DNA from: Sphaerosporella brunnea
Taxonomy: Eukaryota; Ascomycota; Pezizomycetes; Pezizales; Pyronemataceae
NCBI GenBank assembly: GCA_008704415.1
Contig: VXIS01000430.1
Location: 1 to 33,115, forward strand
Reading direction: 5' to 3'
Length of the DNA stretch: 33,115 bases
Each line of letters starts with the position of its first letter. The first letter of the stretch is position 1. Position numbers and translations under genes: made by a program. The notes below the pieces were generated by a model. It was not told the DNA's origin, searched no databases, and saw only the letters and a list, made by a program, of their open reading frames with translations. Below are positions 7,994 through 17,489 of this stretch, in pieces.

Positions 7994-10900
7994 TCATTCT
8001 CGTGGCTTCTCCGGCCACTTTCCTACATGAGTGTTCGCTAAGAAGCCAAGGATGGCTTCCGTACATCTTGTGTCAGCCAGGACTCTAGCCACCGGGGTGG
8101 AGGTCCTCTTCCAACCCTCCTTGTCTCCCACTTTTGTGGCCAGCCCTATGGCCTTCCATAGGGCTTTCTGCTCTTTCTTCCATCTGGCACACCTTTTCAG
8201 GAGGTGCTCCCTCGTCTGCTTTGGGGCCTTGCGGCACCACCAACACTTGTCATCCGCCCGGCGGCCCGTCCACATCAGGTAGGGGGCTGTGGGCGCTTTG
8301 TTGAGCCGCAGCTGAAAGTACCGGGACGCCAGAGCCTTGGGAGCCTTGGCGGCATTCTTGTCCCACTTAGCCTTACGCTTGTAGTAGGCTTTGGCTTTGA
8401 TTTGTCGGCTCAGCCAGGCATTTCGGTCCTTCGTCCTGGCGTTGGTGACTAGGCGGCCGATGTGCGCCAGGGAGGTGATCCCGATCGTGTGCGACCGATC
8501 TAGTCGGTCTCTCGCAGCAGCTTTGGCGGCTTGGTCGGCCATTTCGTTGCCGGGGATGCCCTTGTGCCCAGGCACCCACCTGTACTCAGTGTTCCAGCCT
8601 AGTAGGAGTAGTTCGTTTTCGGCTTGGCGAATTCGTGGTAGTAGCCATTGACCAGCTCCGGGGTCGCCACGCTTCAGGCGTTTAAGCGCCGCTTGAGCGT
8701 CCACGAAGACGTAGACGGTTCCCGGCATGTCCGGTGGGTTGTCTTGTCGGAGACGTGATCTGACGTGGGTGCTTCTCGATGCCAGCTCTAGGCCGGCCGC
8801 GATGCCAAGTAGTTCTGCGTCATAGGCTTCCTTGTTATTGCCGATGTAGGCGCTGCTTCGGCACCATTCGTCGATGGCCATACCGGTCCGTGCGACTGCG
8901 CTAAAAGCGCAGTGGCCGTCTTCCAAGCGCGATCCATCTGAGTAAACCGCCAGGTGGTTCTCCGTGGATTGTTCCAGTGACGAGGCCATCAGTGCTGCTG
9001 TGGTTTCGTCCTCCTCAATAGTGACATGGCCGATGGGGTGTCGGAGGTTCGGTCGGGTCGGTTCTATGTTTGCGGGGTGTCCAGGGATGGTCATGGCCAG
9101 TTTGCCCATGATATTGAGCGGTTGAGTTTCTGGGGCACTCCCTCCAAAGGCGCTGCTTGCCACGAAGCGGAGCAGGTCGTTGGTAGACTTGGCTTCTGGT
9201 TGTCGGATTCCATTTGCGTCGGCTGCGGCCTTTCGTATGCGGTTGCCGGCTGGGTTGTTGTCTGGGGTTGCAGCCAGGCGGGCTGCAAGGCGCCTGCGCC
9301 TGTGGCGGAGGACAGTTTCGGCGTCTGTCAGACCGGCTTCGCAGATGAGGGGTCCAATAGCCGATGTCGGTAGGGCACCCAGTACTGATCTGGCCTGCCT
9401 GTTGAATAGCTTCTGTATATCTGCAGTTCGTTCCTTTTGGCCATCAAACCATAGTTCGGTTCCGTATAGGGCGACAGCTTGCACCGCTGCGATCTGGATC
9501 CGTCGTACGTTCTCGGTGCATAAACCCAGCCAGCCCGTTAGTGACCGGATCCTGGCTTCCGCGGATCTTGCCTTGCCCATTCTGACGTTATGATGATGTT
9601 GGAGGGTTAGTTTGGAATCCAAGAAGACTCCAAGCCATCGTGTCGCATGCTTGTTATAGGGAACTTGTATGCCAGCCACAGAGACCTTCATGTCGGGAAG
9701 CCTCCGCTTCCGCGTAAGCAGGATTGCTTCGGTCTTGGCCACATCGAAGGCCACTGCGTTAGCGTCTGCCCATTTGAGGCTGGCGGTCGCGCAGCGATTA
9801 AGCATGTTTGTAACGTCTGCTACTGTGTCTCCGGTAGCAACCCATGCAATATCGTCTGCGTATGAGAGCGCGAAAGTGCCCTGGACGGCTCTCTCCACCT
9901 CAGGGAAGAGGCCTGAGAGGTATACCGCGAAAAGGATGGGCGAGATTGGGGATCCTTGTGGTAGCCCTGTCCTGATGTTGATCGTCTCGCTGAGTTGTCC
10001 TTCAACCTTCATCTGGACACGCCTATTTTCCATGAAGGAGGCAGTCCATTTGATCAGGCTATGTGGCGCTCCTAGCTTGATGAGTCTGCGTATAAGCACG
10101 GCTTTAGATACATGGTCGAAGGCTCCTTTGACATCCATCAGTAGTGCGCCGACCATGCGTTTCTCCTGCCAAGCCTCTTGTGCGTGATCCATCAGAATTG
10201 CGACCGCATCCACGGCTGCTCTGCCTCGTCTGCTGCCAAAGTGGCCATCGTGCAGCCAGCCTTTTGACTCTGCGGCTTGAGCCAATCTGCCTGTAGCTAC
10301 TCGCTCGATTACCTTGCCCAGGCAGCAAAGTAGGGAGATGACACGGTGGGCTCGGGCTTTGGAGTAGTCGTCTTTGCCAGGTTTGGGTATGACAACGCCG
10401 ATGGCCTGGCGCCATGGCAGTGGCTGGTGACCTTGCCAGATGCACGCACGTACAAGCCCTGTGATCCTGTTGGGGTCCCACTTGTAAGCTAGCCTGACGG
10501 CTGGAGGGCCCAGCTTGTCTGGGCCAGCAGCGGAGCGGGAGGCTTGCGCAAAGCATGCCTGCTCGACCTCTTCGTCTGAAACATGCGTGTCGTTGTTCAG
10601 TCCGTCAAGCTCTTGAGGGGACCAGTTGTCGGATGGAGGCTCGGGGAAGGCTTGACGCGCCATCATGTCGCTCTTCTCCTTTGTGGTGGTGGCCATCCTG
10701 CCGTCCTGACCGGTGAGCGCACCCCCTTTAGTCATTGTGGGAGTGTTGTTAGTGTATCTCAGGGCCTTCCATGTGTCTTCTGGGCCGGCGTGTTGTAGGA
10801 AGGTCGTCCAGTGTGCCCGTTTAGCTTTCCTGATAGCGCTCCTGAGAGCCCTGCGTGCATTTTTCACAGCCTGATGAGTGGTCCCTTGACGTCTGCGAAA

Positions 10901-11857
10901 GGATCGTTTGACCGCATTGAGTACACGGCGTAGTTCGTCGATGTCTGCGTTCCACCAGCGCTTAGAGCGTGCACATATACGTAGCGGTTTGACGTGCATC
11001 TGGAGGGTTTGGGTGATGGCCGCTGAAATCCAGGTAGCCTCCTGGTCAAGAGCTGTTATTGGGGCATCGAGCTGTACCACCGGCCTGTTTGCAGCCAGTT
11101 CTCTCCACGTGTCCTCGGCGTCTTTTAGCTGTTTTTCCGTCATGCCGTTGATGTCCCAGCCAGTAACTTCTGTGCTGGTTTGGTTGGAGCAGTTGGGCTT
11201 ATCCTCAAGGCATGACCACATTATTAGCTGGTGGTCAGAGCCCGTCTCGAGATCAGGCTGGTCTATAGTCCAGTTGCTGACAATCATGTTCTTTGACAGT
11301 GTGAGGTCTAGAATGGCTGGCTGTGCTCCGCGGTCGCACGTGGGGGTGTCGTCGTTCCAGACGGTCAGCTCATGGTGGTCGATGAGTGTCTCAAGCCAAG
11401 CGCTATTGCGGTTGGTTTGGCAGGTTGGGTCCCAGCGTACGCTATGCGCATTGAAGTCGCCTGCTAGGATGACCTTATCTGAGTCCATAATGGCGGCCCA
11501 ATTTTCGGTGCGGCTGGGCCTTTGGCTAGTGAAGGCATTGTTGACGACGTTGATTTTGAACTGATCGTAAACGTTGATAATACGGCATTTTGCGCCGGAT
11601 GGTGAGGTTGCATCGATAACCATGACGTCACCTGCGCTGGATACCAACTGAGATTGAACAGTGAAGTTGGTCTTGGAGTTGGTACGTATGGCAGCCCAGG
11701 TCCTACCTGAGCCGTAGAACCGAAAGGCCTGGTGTGTAATGCGGTAGGCTGGGGGCTCCTGAATGAGCACTAGGTCCGTCTTGTTGCGAATTGCAATTTC
11801 TAGACAGGTATGTAGGACTGGCCCGGACCTGTTGACGTTGTGTTGGATACACCGCAT
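7994..11857 (-). CDS. LINE ORF2: endonuclease-reverse transcriptase-RNase H polyprotein
   Basis: A 1287-residue uninterrupted frame. Residues 1-225 form an APE-type endonuclease: the start MRCIQHNVNRSG, the catalytic Glu in LIQEP (34), AGDFNAHS (Asp134) and the final GSDHQLIMW (Asp208-His209). The reverse transcriptase spans about 480-720, with VVIPKPGKDD, motif A ALLMDVKGAFD, GLPQGSPISP and the active site SYADDIAWVA (666-669). RNase H follows near 970-1110, with AVYSDGSR, EAYDAELLGIAAGLELA, VYVFVDAQAAL and WVPGHKGIPGNEMADQAA, so all four acidic positions are present. A C-terminal Cys-His motif reads CWWCRKAPKQTREHLLKRC. The start codon overlaps the ORF1 stop in TAATG, which implies translation by termination-reinitiation or a similar coupling. 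No defect is visible, so this copy could supply active protein. Confidence 0.95.
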   Translation of the reverse strand: MRCIQHNVNRSGPVLHTCLEIAIRNKTDLVLIQEPPAYRITHQAFRFYGSGRTWAAIRTNSKTNFTVQSQLVSSAGDVMVIDATSPSGAKCRIINVYDQFKINVVNNAFTSQRPSRTENWAAIMDSDKVILAGDFNAHSVRWDPTCQTNRNSAWLETLIDHHELTVWNDDTPTCDRGAQPAILDLTLSKNMIVSNWTIDQPDLETGSDHQLIMWSCLEDKPNCSNQTSTEVTGWDINGMTEKQLKDAEDTWRELAANRPVVQLDAPITALDQEATWISAAITQTLQMHVKPLRICARSKRWWNADIDELRRVLNAVKRSFRRRQGTTHQAVKNARRALRSAIRKAKRAHWTTFLQHAGPEDTWKALRYTNNTPTMTKGGALTGQDGRMATTTKEKSDMMARQAFPEPPSDNWSPQELDGLNNDTHVSDEEVEQACFAQASRSAAGPDKLGPPAVRLAYKWDPNRITGLVRACIWQGHQPLPWRQAIGVVIPKPGKDDYSKARAHRVISLLCCLGKVIERVATGRLAQAAESKGWLHDGHFGSRRGRAAVDAVAILMDHAQEAWQEKRMVGALLMDVKGAFDHVSKAVLIRRLIKLGAPHSLIKWTASFMENRRVQMKVEGQLSETINIRTGLPQGSPISPILFAVYLSGLFPEVERAVQGTFALSYADDIAWVATGDTVADVTNMLNRCATASLKWADANAVAFDVAKTEAILLTRKRRLPDMKVSVAGIQVPYNKHATRWLGVFLDSKLTLQHHHNVRMGKARSAEARIRSLTGWLGLCTENVRRIQIAAVQAVALYGTELWFDGQKERTADIQKLFNRQARSVLGALPTSAIGPLICEAGLTDAETVLRHRRRRLAARLAATPDNNPAGNRIRKAAADANGIRQPEAKSTNDLLRFVASSAFGGSAPETQPLNIMGKLAMTIPGHPANIEPTRPNLRHPIGHVTIEEDETTAALMASSLEQSTENHLAVYSDGSRLEDGHCAFSAVARTGMAIDEWCRSSAYIGNNKEAYDAELLGIAAGLELASRSTHVRSRLRQDNPPDMPGTVYVFVDAQAALKRLKRGDPGAGQWLLPRIRQAENELLLLGWNTEYRWVPGHKGIPGNEMADQAAKAAARDRLDRSHTIGITSLAHIGRLVTNARTKDRNAWLSRQIKAKAYYKRKAKWDKNAAKAPKALASRYFQLRLNKAPTAPYLMWTGRRADDKCWWCRKAPKQTREHLLKRCARWKKEQKALWKAIGLATKVGDKEGWKRTSTPVARVLADTRCTEAILGFLANTHVGKWPEKPRE

Positions 11858-14173
11858 TATAATTCTTCGTCGGCCCCCGGTGTGACCGGGACTGACAGTG
11901 AGGCCTGTTCTAGATCCATATCATCGGTCATGGCGTCGTCCGCGTCCTCTTCATCCTCTTCTTCCGTACCCAAATTCGCCGTCGGAGTAGCCTTGGTGTT
12001 GGCTGGCTGAGCTACCAGACGTGGTCGGCATGGGTCTCTGAGCATGGCCCCGGCTTCGGGTCGTTGGTCTGGGGTGTCCTTAATCGCCCCGACTGGGGTG
12101 GCGTTCGCTCCTGTAGCTTGAGTGGCGGTAGCCGATTCTGCGGGGTTAGATTTTCCCCTAGCCTTTCTAACCGCCTCCTTCTTTTTAGGGCACGTGTCGC
12201 TTTTTGCGGAATGTTTCCCCATGCAGTTGGGGCATTTAAGCATTGAAGCGGAGTGCTTGCAGATGCGGCCTGTCTTCTTGTTGCACTCGGCGCAGCCGGT
12301 GATGTTGCACTTGTGGGTGGCGGTAAGGTGCGCACCGCTGCAGTGCGCGCACTTGGGTGGAGCTTGTATCCTCCTGTGGCCGCAGTTAAGTGACAGGTGG
12401 CCCCAGCCTGAGCAGTGATCGCAAAAGGCATCAGGACCTGCTTTCAGGTATGATTCAACCTTTAGGCAGCGTCCCGCGAGAAGCAGACCCTTTCGGATGG
12501 CGTGCATCGCGGTGCCGCGATCTTTAACGGCGAAGGTGACAGAGGAGGCCCGTATGTTGCCGTCTCTGGTGCGTTGTTGGACTAGAGTCTCAGGGACCAA
12601 CCAGTGGATCTTCATTGGGATGTCCAGGCCATCATTATCGGTCATCAGGTCCCGCTTGAGCGTGTCGAGCTTGCCGATGTAGCGTTGAGTGTCTACGCCG
12701 TGGAGTTTGATTCTTGTCCATTCCTCATTCGGGCTCACAGCCACTATGGATGAGTCCAGTCGTCTTGCCGCAGCTAGGATGGTGTCGCTGAAGGTGCAAA
12801 CCTGTACAGCAGTTGCCGAGGGGTATGACAGGGCGGTGACTGTGCCTTTCCGATTCTGGGTTATCTTGGCCAGACGGATGAAGCCGGGAGCTCGTTTTGC
12901 GGCCAGCGCGTCGTTGATGGCTCGAACCAGGTTGGAGCCATAGCTGTTGTTGACGGGGTGCTGCGAAGCACCTTCCTCGCGGGCTAGGATGATCGTCCGT
13001 GCTCTGTCAGGGACGTCTTTCTCGGCTGGTTTGAGGGCGGCGATCGGGGTGCCAGTGGCGGGGGAACCTGTCGTTTTGGGGGCCCTGTAGGCCTTCCTCT
13101 TGACGACCGCTGTCCAGGACCCGTCCGCCCTAGAGGTGTCGGCCTTGCTTGGTTTGTCTGCCGCATTGAAAATGCTTGGTTTCGATGCAGGGTCCCGCCT
13201 TGAGTTCCTTTGTCTTGGTGGGGTTAGTTGCGTTGTTGGCACGACTGGCCTTTGCTGCAGCCGTGGCTGAACGTTGCAGAATCTTCGTGGGCCTATCCTG
13301 CTCCGTCTGGTGAGGCTGGTTGTCGGTCTTGGGGAGTGCGTGCTGGGACGCTGCGAGGGACTCTTCCTTCCTTGGTCGGACTAGCTGTGCTAGCAGTTGG
13401 AGCTCCACGGCGTGCTCTTCTTCGGTCCTGTTCATGATTTCCGCCTCCTCCTCTTCAGTCACCCACTCCATGGATGAGCCCGGTTGTGGCGCCGTAACTG
13501 GAGTCGGAGTAACAGCTGCCCTGTGTTTGGAGGCAGGGGGCTTGTGCGTTTGAGGGCTGACCGTGCGCCTGAGACATTGCTTGTAACGGTTGGCCGTTGC
13601 TATGCTGCGACCACGCGTTCTAGTTCCTCCACCTTCGCGACGAGCGGTCCGGTGATGTCGGCGATCATTTGGAGCACGCGATTTGCGTGCGCATCGAAGT
13701 CAGAGCTCAGTTGGTTCAGGTGGCCGGTTAGGGCCTCCCTGATGGTGTCGCGGATAGTGGAGTCCACCAGTCTGACGTAGCTGGGCGCTTCTTCGAATCG
13801 CCGTTTCTTGGGTCGGGCAGGTGGACTGCCGAACGTGGTGGGGGTGCTTGAAAAGATCAAGTCTGTTGTCGGCCTGGGGGTCTGGATCTTTCAGGCCGCG
13901 CGTCATGGCGCGAGTCATGCGTGGCGCACCTAGTGCGCCCGGAGTTGGTGGGGTCGGGTCTGGAGCAGCAGGGCTGGTTTGGGACTTGGCAAGAGTCGTG
14001 GCGATGGGGACGGCACTCAGCGACGGAGTTGGGGTCAAGACGGGGTCGGACCACTGAGAGGCACCCTGAAGGTCAACCTCCATGTCGTCCATTTTGTTCG
14101 TGTCGGTCGTCTGGGACGACTCGATCGGATCGGATGGGTCCTCCAGTGGAGGTGCCGAAGTCAGATCCGTCAT
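11857..14173 (-). pseudogene. LINE ORF1: gag-like zinc-knuckle protein, broken by frameshifts
   Basis: The best-preserved segment, 11857-13242, is one frame of 461 residues. It ends with three Cys-His knuckles: CDHCSGWGHLSLNC, CAHCSGAHLTATHKC and CPNCMGKHSAKSDTC. This is the nucleic-acid-binding gag module expected before a LINE ORF2. Upstream, good coding sequence alternates between two frames: ATG at 14173 (MTDLTSAPPLEDPSDP) to about 13850; then a coiled-coil-like stretch ending VAKVEELERVVAA at 13600; then the other frame through MEWVTEEEEAEIMNRT to about 13230; then the 13242 frame. Three single-base frame changes are therefore needed to read ORF1 from its probable start. They could be mutations, assembly errors in G/C runs, or less likely programmed shifts. 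The ORF1 stop overlaps the ORF2 start. Confidence 0.75.
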
Positions 14174-14332
14174 TTCGGCGTGCGACGCGGCGGCGTGGCC
14201 CGTCTGTTGTTGCGCCCGGAGGCGTGAAGCAAAAGTTTTTCTGGCGATCGGGGTTTCTAACCAATGAGAGGGAGACACGTATCGGCTTGGCGTTCTCAAG
14301 CGCGATGCGTGTGGTTGTCGAGTGTGTTGTTG

Positions 14333-14347
14333 ACGGACTCCCAGCAT
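14333..14347. repeat. LINE target-site duplication, right copy
   Basis: This is an exact copy of 7785-7799 at the 5' boundary of the LINE. Confidence 0.93.
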
Positions 14348-14847
14348 GGGAGTATTCGCGTCTCATCGAGGAGGGCCGCTGGAACTCCATAAACAGCCGT
14401 CGCCGAGGTGAGCTTTCTGGGCGCAGTGCCGTGTATTTTGCCACATCGAAGGAATTCGCGATGTTTTTTGGCGTATTCAAGTCGGGTATATCCACGGACG
14501 GTCCTTTGGAGAAGCTGTCGGGAGTTGTCATCGAAACCCCGCTGCCACCCTGCCAATATGCCTTGGTGTTTGCAGACCATCGTGCGGAGTTTGCGGTGAT
14601 CAACCGCAAAATGGCCGTAACTGCTCCTATCCCCCCAACTTCCGTTGTTGTTTCTGGCTACTTGACGCGTTGGATCAAGAAGTACGCCAATCGATCAGAT
14701 CTCGCCCCCATTGTTCAGTGGTCGCACCAATTGGCCGTCATAGATTGGGGGAACGGACCCATGAAGTCTGTGATCAACCTGAACCCATCTTACATTGCCA
14801 TCTTCCATCGGAAAGCGCTTGATTTCGAAAAGAGAGAGGCTATCTAA
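14348..14847 (+). pseudogene. 3' part of the LINE-split gene; ART-like C-terminal domain
   Basis: Joined to 6890-7799 with one target-site copy, the frame is open and exactly in phase (910 + 500 = 1410 bases), continuing GLPA into WEYSRLIEEGRWNS. This half carries GRSAVYFATSKEFAMFFGVF, a G...YF-T motif followed by a helix. Together with the upstream VYHGL it resembles the first two elements of the H-Y-E/Q signature of ADP-ribosyltransferase-like folds. Possible third-position acidic residues lie in HRAEFAVINRK. The domain continues with about 120 ordered residues to a stop at 14847. The separated half has no start or promoter of its own, so the gene is presumably inactive in this allele. The ART suggestion rests only on motif spacing. 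A structural comparison of the joined frame would decide it. Confidence 0.65.
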
Positions 14848-15191
14848 GGAAAGCCTCGGTTACAGAGGGAATGACTTTGCTTTTACAATGTTGCTTTTAG
14901 GCTTGGATTTTAAAATGTGGTTCTGATGCTTTGGTATGCCATTCTTCACATTGCAGGCGGTGGGCGGGTGCTACTATGAGTTGTGGCGGCCCAATACTGA
15001 TGTGCCTGCTGTATAATCTGGATTATTCTTTGAGGCGCTAGAAGGAGGAGGTGGAAGAAAGCGGCCGGATGCACAGGCGATGGAGGTTTGTTGTCTGTAT
15101 CCAGAAATCTCAAAATCTCGATTTTTCGCTTGTTGGTAGGTCGACGGCGTGTCTTTCTGATTGGCGCATCACGGATCTTGCGGTGTCTCTC
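14848..15191. other. Intergenic, 3' flank of the split gene
   Basis: I see no gene, repeat or RNA signal here. Confidence 0.4.
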
Positions 15192-15456
15192 TACCGTATC
15201 GTCTGAGTCTTAAGCAACGCGGGCCGGAGGGGTGGGGGGTGTTGCCAAGCTATCAAAAAGTTAATTTCCAAAGACTCGCACGCGGGGGATGTGCTGTATC
15301 TAATCTTTATTTACAGCAGCAGAACCATTACAGTTGTGTACAAACCCAAACTGTGACCGCGACGCCCAATCCCACCAATAGAAAACCCTCGACACCCGCA
15401 ACCTTACCACCCCCACCCCTCCGGCCCGCGTTGCTTAAGACACGGACGATACGGTA
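15192..15456. mobile_element. MITE, 261 bp, flanked by TA (Tc1/mariner type)
   Basis: The terminal inverted repeats are about 44 bp. The left starts CCGTATCGTCTGAGTCTTAA at 15194 and the right, read on the minus strand from 15454, starts CCGTATCGTCCGTGTCTTAA. Both continue into GCAACGCGGGCCGGAGGGGT. Each end is flanked by TA (15192-15193 and 15455-15456), the duplication made by Tc1/mariner transposases. The 170-base interior has no coding potential. The plus-strand open frame across it (15161-15730) is a product of the GC-rich repeats. Confidence 0.8.
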
Positions 15457-16348
15457 TTACTGGGACCCTCGTCGGATCAGGACCGGCCGTTCCTGTAGGC
15501 CGGGGAAAAGCCTGAGGAGCCTTGATTGTCGCAGTCAAGGGTCTCCAGTGCGGCCTCGATTCCAGTCAATTATAAGCTCACTTCAAAACTCAAACACAAA
15601 ACTCAAATTGAGAGCGACGTCTACATGCACCACCACCAGGCGACCGTCGGTGTCTTACCCCACTACTTCGGCCTGGCCTGCGTGGTTTAAGATCGAGTCA
15701 ATACGGTATTTATATGTGAGCAAAACATAAGTGCTATTTAAAGGATGCAACGAAGTGGAAAATCTTTTTTTTCGATGTCTGACAATCAAATCCTTTTTCC
15801 CCAGCTTCGGGGATTCGCCTGTTTCCATCATATTGCATCCGCCTGTCGCCATACGAGTTGTGAATGATGGTGTGATGCACAGGAGTGAGAACTCATGATG
15901 ACGGCCAAAAGAGGCTCGGTTTGCTGCTGAAGTTGCTGATCCGTACTCTAGAAATAGAGCCCCTCAGGCGCGAAGTGACCTCTAGACAAATCCAAATGTC
16001 ACTGGACAAAAACGGGATCTCGAGCTCTGCCGCCTCCTATTCCCAGCCACTTCTAACGTTCTAGAAGAGAAGAGAAATCCGAAGCGATACCCCGCAAATG
16101 TCTGCGCATCATGATATCATGAACGGACGGAACTTGTTGGTGCTAAGTCTCGGCCTAAACACGCACTGATCGGACCGACTCATGAGCACGGTGAGCGTCG
16201 TCATCTGTGGTGTTGTGATTGGCCGATAGATTGGAGGTTGATTAATCATGCTGGCCCCCATGACGCGTATGCAAAAAGCTTGTTTGTTGTGAGATATGAA
16301 GAAATACGAGGAGTCTGTAATAACATGGGCCCTAAATCCCGGGTATCA
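15457..16348. other. Intergenic, no supported gene
   Basis: The sequence is mixed and AT-rich, with only short open frames. It is the 3' flank of the GH18 gene. No repeat beyond the MITE edge was found. Confidence 0.4.
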
Positions 16349-17218
16349 TCACTCCAACAACCCCAACCCCGCTGCCATCTCCAAACACCACATCCAAGCA
16401 TCCTCCTCTCCCCCAGGCAGCGCATTCCAAAACTCCCAACCCGCCACGCCTCCTACCCCCAGCGACTTCAACCTCCCCAACATCTCCGCCACAGCGGCAG
16501 TCTCCACATACCCTCCCGCATTCGCCGGATTCGTGACGGTGCCAACCACCACCTTTCGCGGGTCCCACCCGGCCCCCAGAATCCGTGCCCACGCCGCCGG
16601 ATCCCGCAGGTCCCCCCACCCGCAGTAGAACTGCGTATTATACCACGCGACCTCCGAGCCCACCTCCTGTTCCAGCGCGAAGTAGGAGAAGCCCGAGAGA
16701 TGGCGGAAGCCGGGCTGTAGCGCGGTCGCGACGGGTGCGAGCGTGATGATGAACTCGGGGCCGAAATCGGCGCGCAGGCGACGAATAATCCGGACTATGC
16801 CTGCGAGCGACATTTCCTCCTCGACGTCGAGGTCGATGCCAGACATGGCGTAGTCACGCAGGAACTGCGCGAGCAGCTGATAGTAGACTTCCCACTCGGG
16901 ATTCGTAACGTCCAGCACGCGGAAGGACCCCTGTGCTGCGCCGCCGAGCATGCAGGTCACCGTGATGCCATTCTCTCGTAATTCTTCCAGGCAAGCGAAG
17001 AGGGAGGAGAATTTGGGATGTGCGGGCAGGTCATCGTTGAGGGTCAGGTGCGGGGTCGGCGAGGTGTTGAGGTGGACGGCGGCGAGGATTACGACGACAT
17101 GAGGATGGAGGTCGGAGGGGAGGGAATGGACGAGGGGAGAGAGCGGGACTTCTGAGGTGGTGTTGGGGAAGTGGTGCGTTTGGTGGTAGAGAACCACCCG
17201 GGGGAGGTGCGGTGACAT
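16349..17218 (-). CDS. GH18-family glycoside hydrolase (chitinase / endo-N-acetylglucosaminidase-like)
   Basis: A single-exon protein of 289 residues that would hydrolyse beta-1,4-N-acetylglucosamine links in chitin or N-glycan cores. The GH18 barrel motifs are in order: strand-3 MLGGAAQGSF (90-99, replacing SxGG), the catalytic strand-4 motif SGIDLDVEEEM with Asp129, Asp131 and Glu133 (acid/base), ITLAPVATAL (158-167), the substrate-binding AWYNTQFYCGWG (191-202), VVVGTVTNP (223-231) and the strand-8 tryptophan in VAGWEFWNALPG (258-269). The first Asp of the consensus DxxDxDxE is Ser here, but the DxDxE core is complete, so activity is plausible. There is no signal peptide, which favours an intracellular enzyme. 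The length suits a bare catalytic domain without a chitin-binding module. A TATA-like TTATAATAAT lies about 100 bases upstream of the ATG on the minus strand. Confidence 0.88.
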   Translation of the reverse strand: MSPHLPRVVLYHQTHHFPNTTSEVPLSPLVHSLPSDLHPHVVVILAAVHLNTSPTPHLTLNDDLPAHPKFSSLFACLEELRENGITVTCMLGGAAQGSFRVLDVTNPEWEVYYQLLAQFLRDYAMSGIDLDVEEEMSLAGIVRIIRRLRADFGPEFIITLAPVATALQPGFRHLSGFSYFALEQEVGSEVAWYNTQFYCGWGDLRDPAAWARILGAGWDPRKVVVGTVTNPANAGGYVETAAVAEMLGRLKSLGVGGVAGWEFWNALPGGEEDAWMWCLEMAAGLGLLE

Positions 17219-17389
17219 GGTGCGGGGTTGCGGTGTTGCGGGATTAGTTCAGTGGGCATCATTCAACCGGAGTTGCCGACCTCACAATGATCACTCGTTG
17301 GCGACGAGGGGTCGATTATTATAATTTAAGCTCATTACTAACAACACCATACGCTGCATTTCTTATGTTTCTGAAAGCAATACCGTAAA

Positions 17390-17489
17390 GATTCGGTACC
17401 AAGACAATGTGGCTAAGTGACTTTGCCATGAGGTTGAGTGACTTCTCCACAGAGCGCAGTGACTTAGCCACATTGCCTTACTACGGAAG
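17390..17489. mobile_element. Hairpin MITE, copy A (about 100 bp)
   Basis: It starts GATTCGGTACCAAGACAATG and ends CATTGCCTTACTACGGAAGC. It is about 90 percent alike, base by base, to copy B at 18121-18221, including the internal CTCCACAGAGCGCAGTGACTT. Its end has diverged so that the outer seven bases no longer pair perfectly. Confidence 0.85.

Larger units (their letters stand above)
7800..14332 (-). mobile_element. Tad-like non-LTR retrotransposon (LINE), full length, 6.5 kb
   Basis: The element lies on the minus strand: 5' end at 14332, ORF1 (gag-like with zinc knuckles), ORF2 (endonuclease, reverse transcriptase, RNase H), a 3' UTR of about 190 bases and an A-rich tail. The tail shows on the plus strand as TTTTGTTTTTTTGTTTT from 7800. 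It is bounded by a perfect 15-bp target duplication, which is what target-primed reverse transcription leaves. The presence of RNase H after RT, an APE-type endonuclease, and a CCHC gag ORF fits the fungal Tad1 clade; the clade assignment is from domain order rather than a tree. The perfect flanks and intact ORF2 suggest a young insertion. Confidence 0.92.

Noticed and set aside
10908..11564. Long plus-strand frame (218 codons), and other plus-strand frames across 8-14 kb
   Set aside because: They are antisense to the LINE ORFs, which carry clear catalytic motifs on the minus strand.
15161..15730. Plus-strand 189-codon frame
   Set aside because: It runs through both GC-rich MITE arms and has Pro/Arg-rich composition without motifs.
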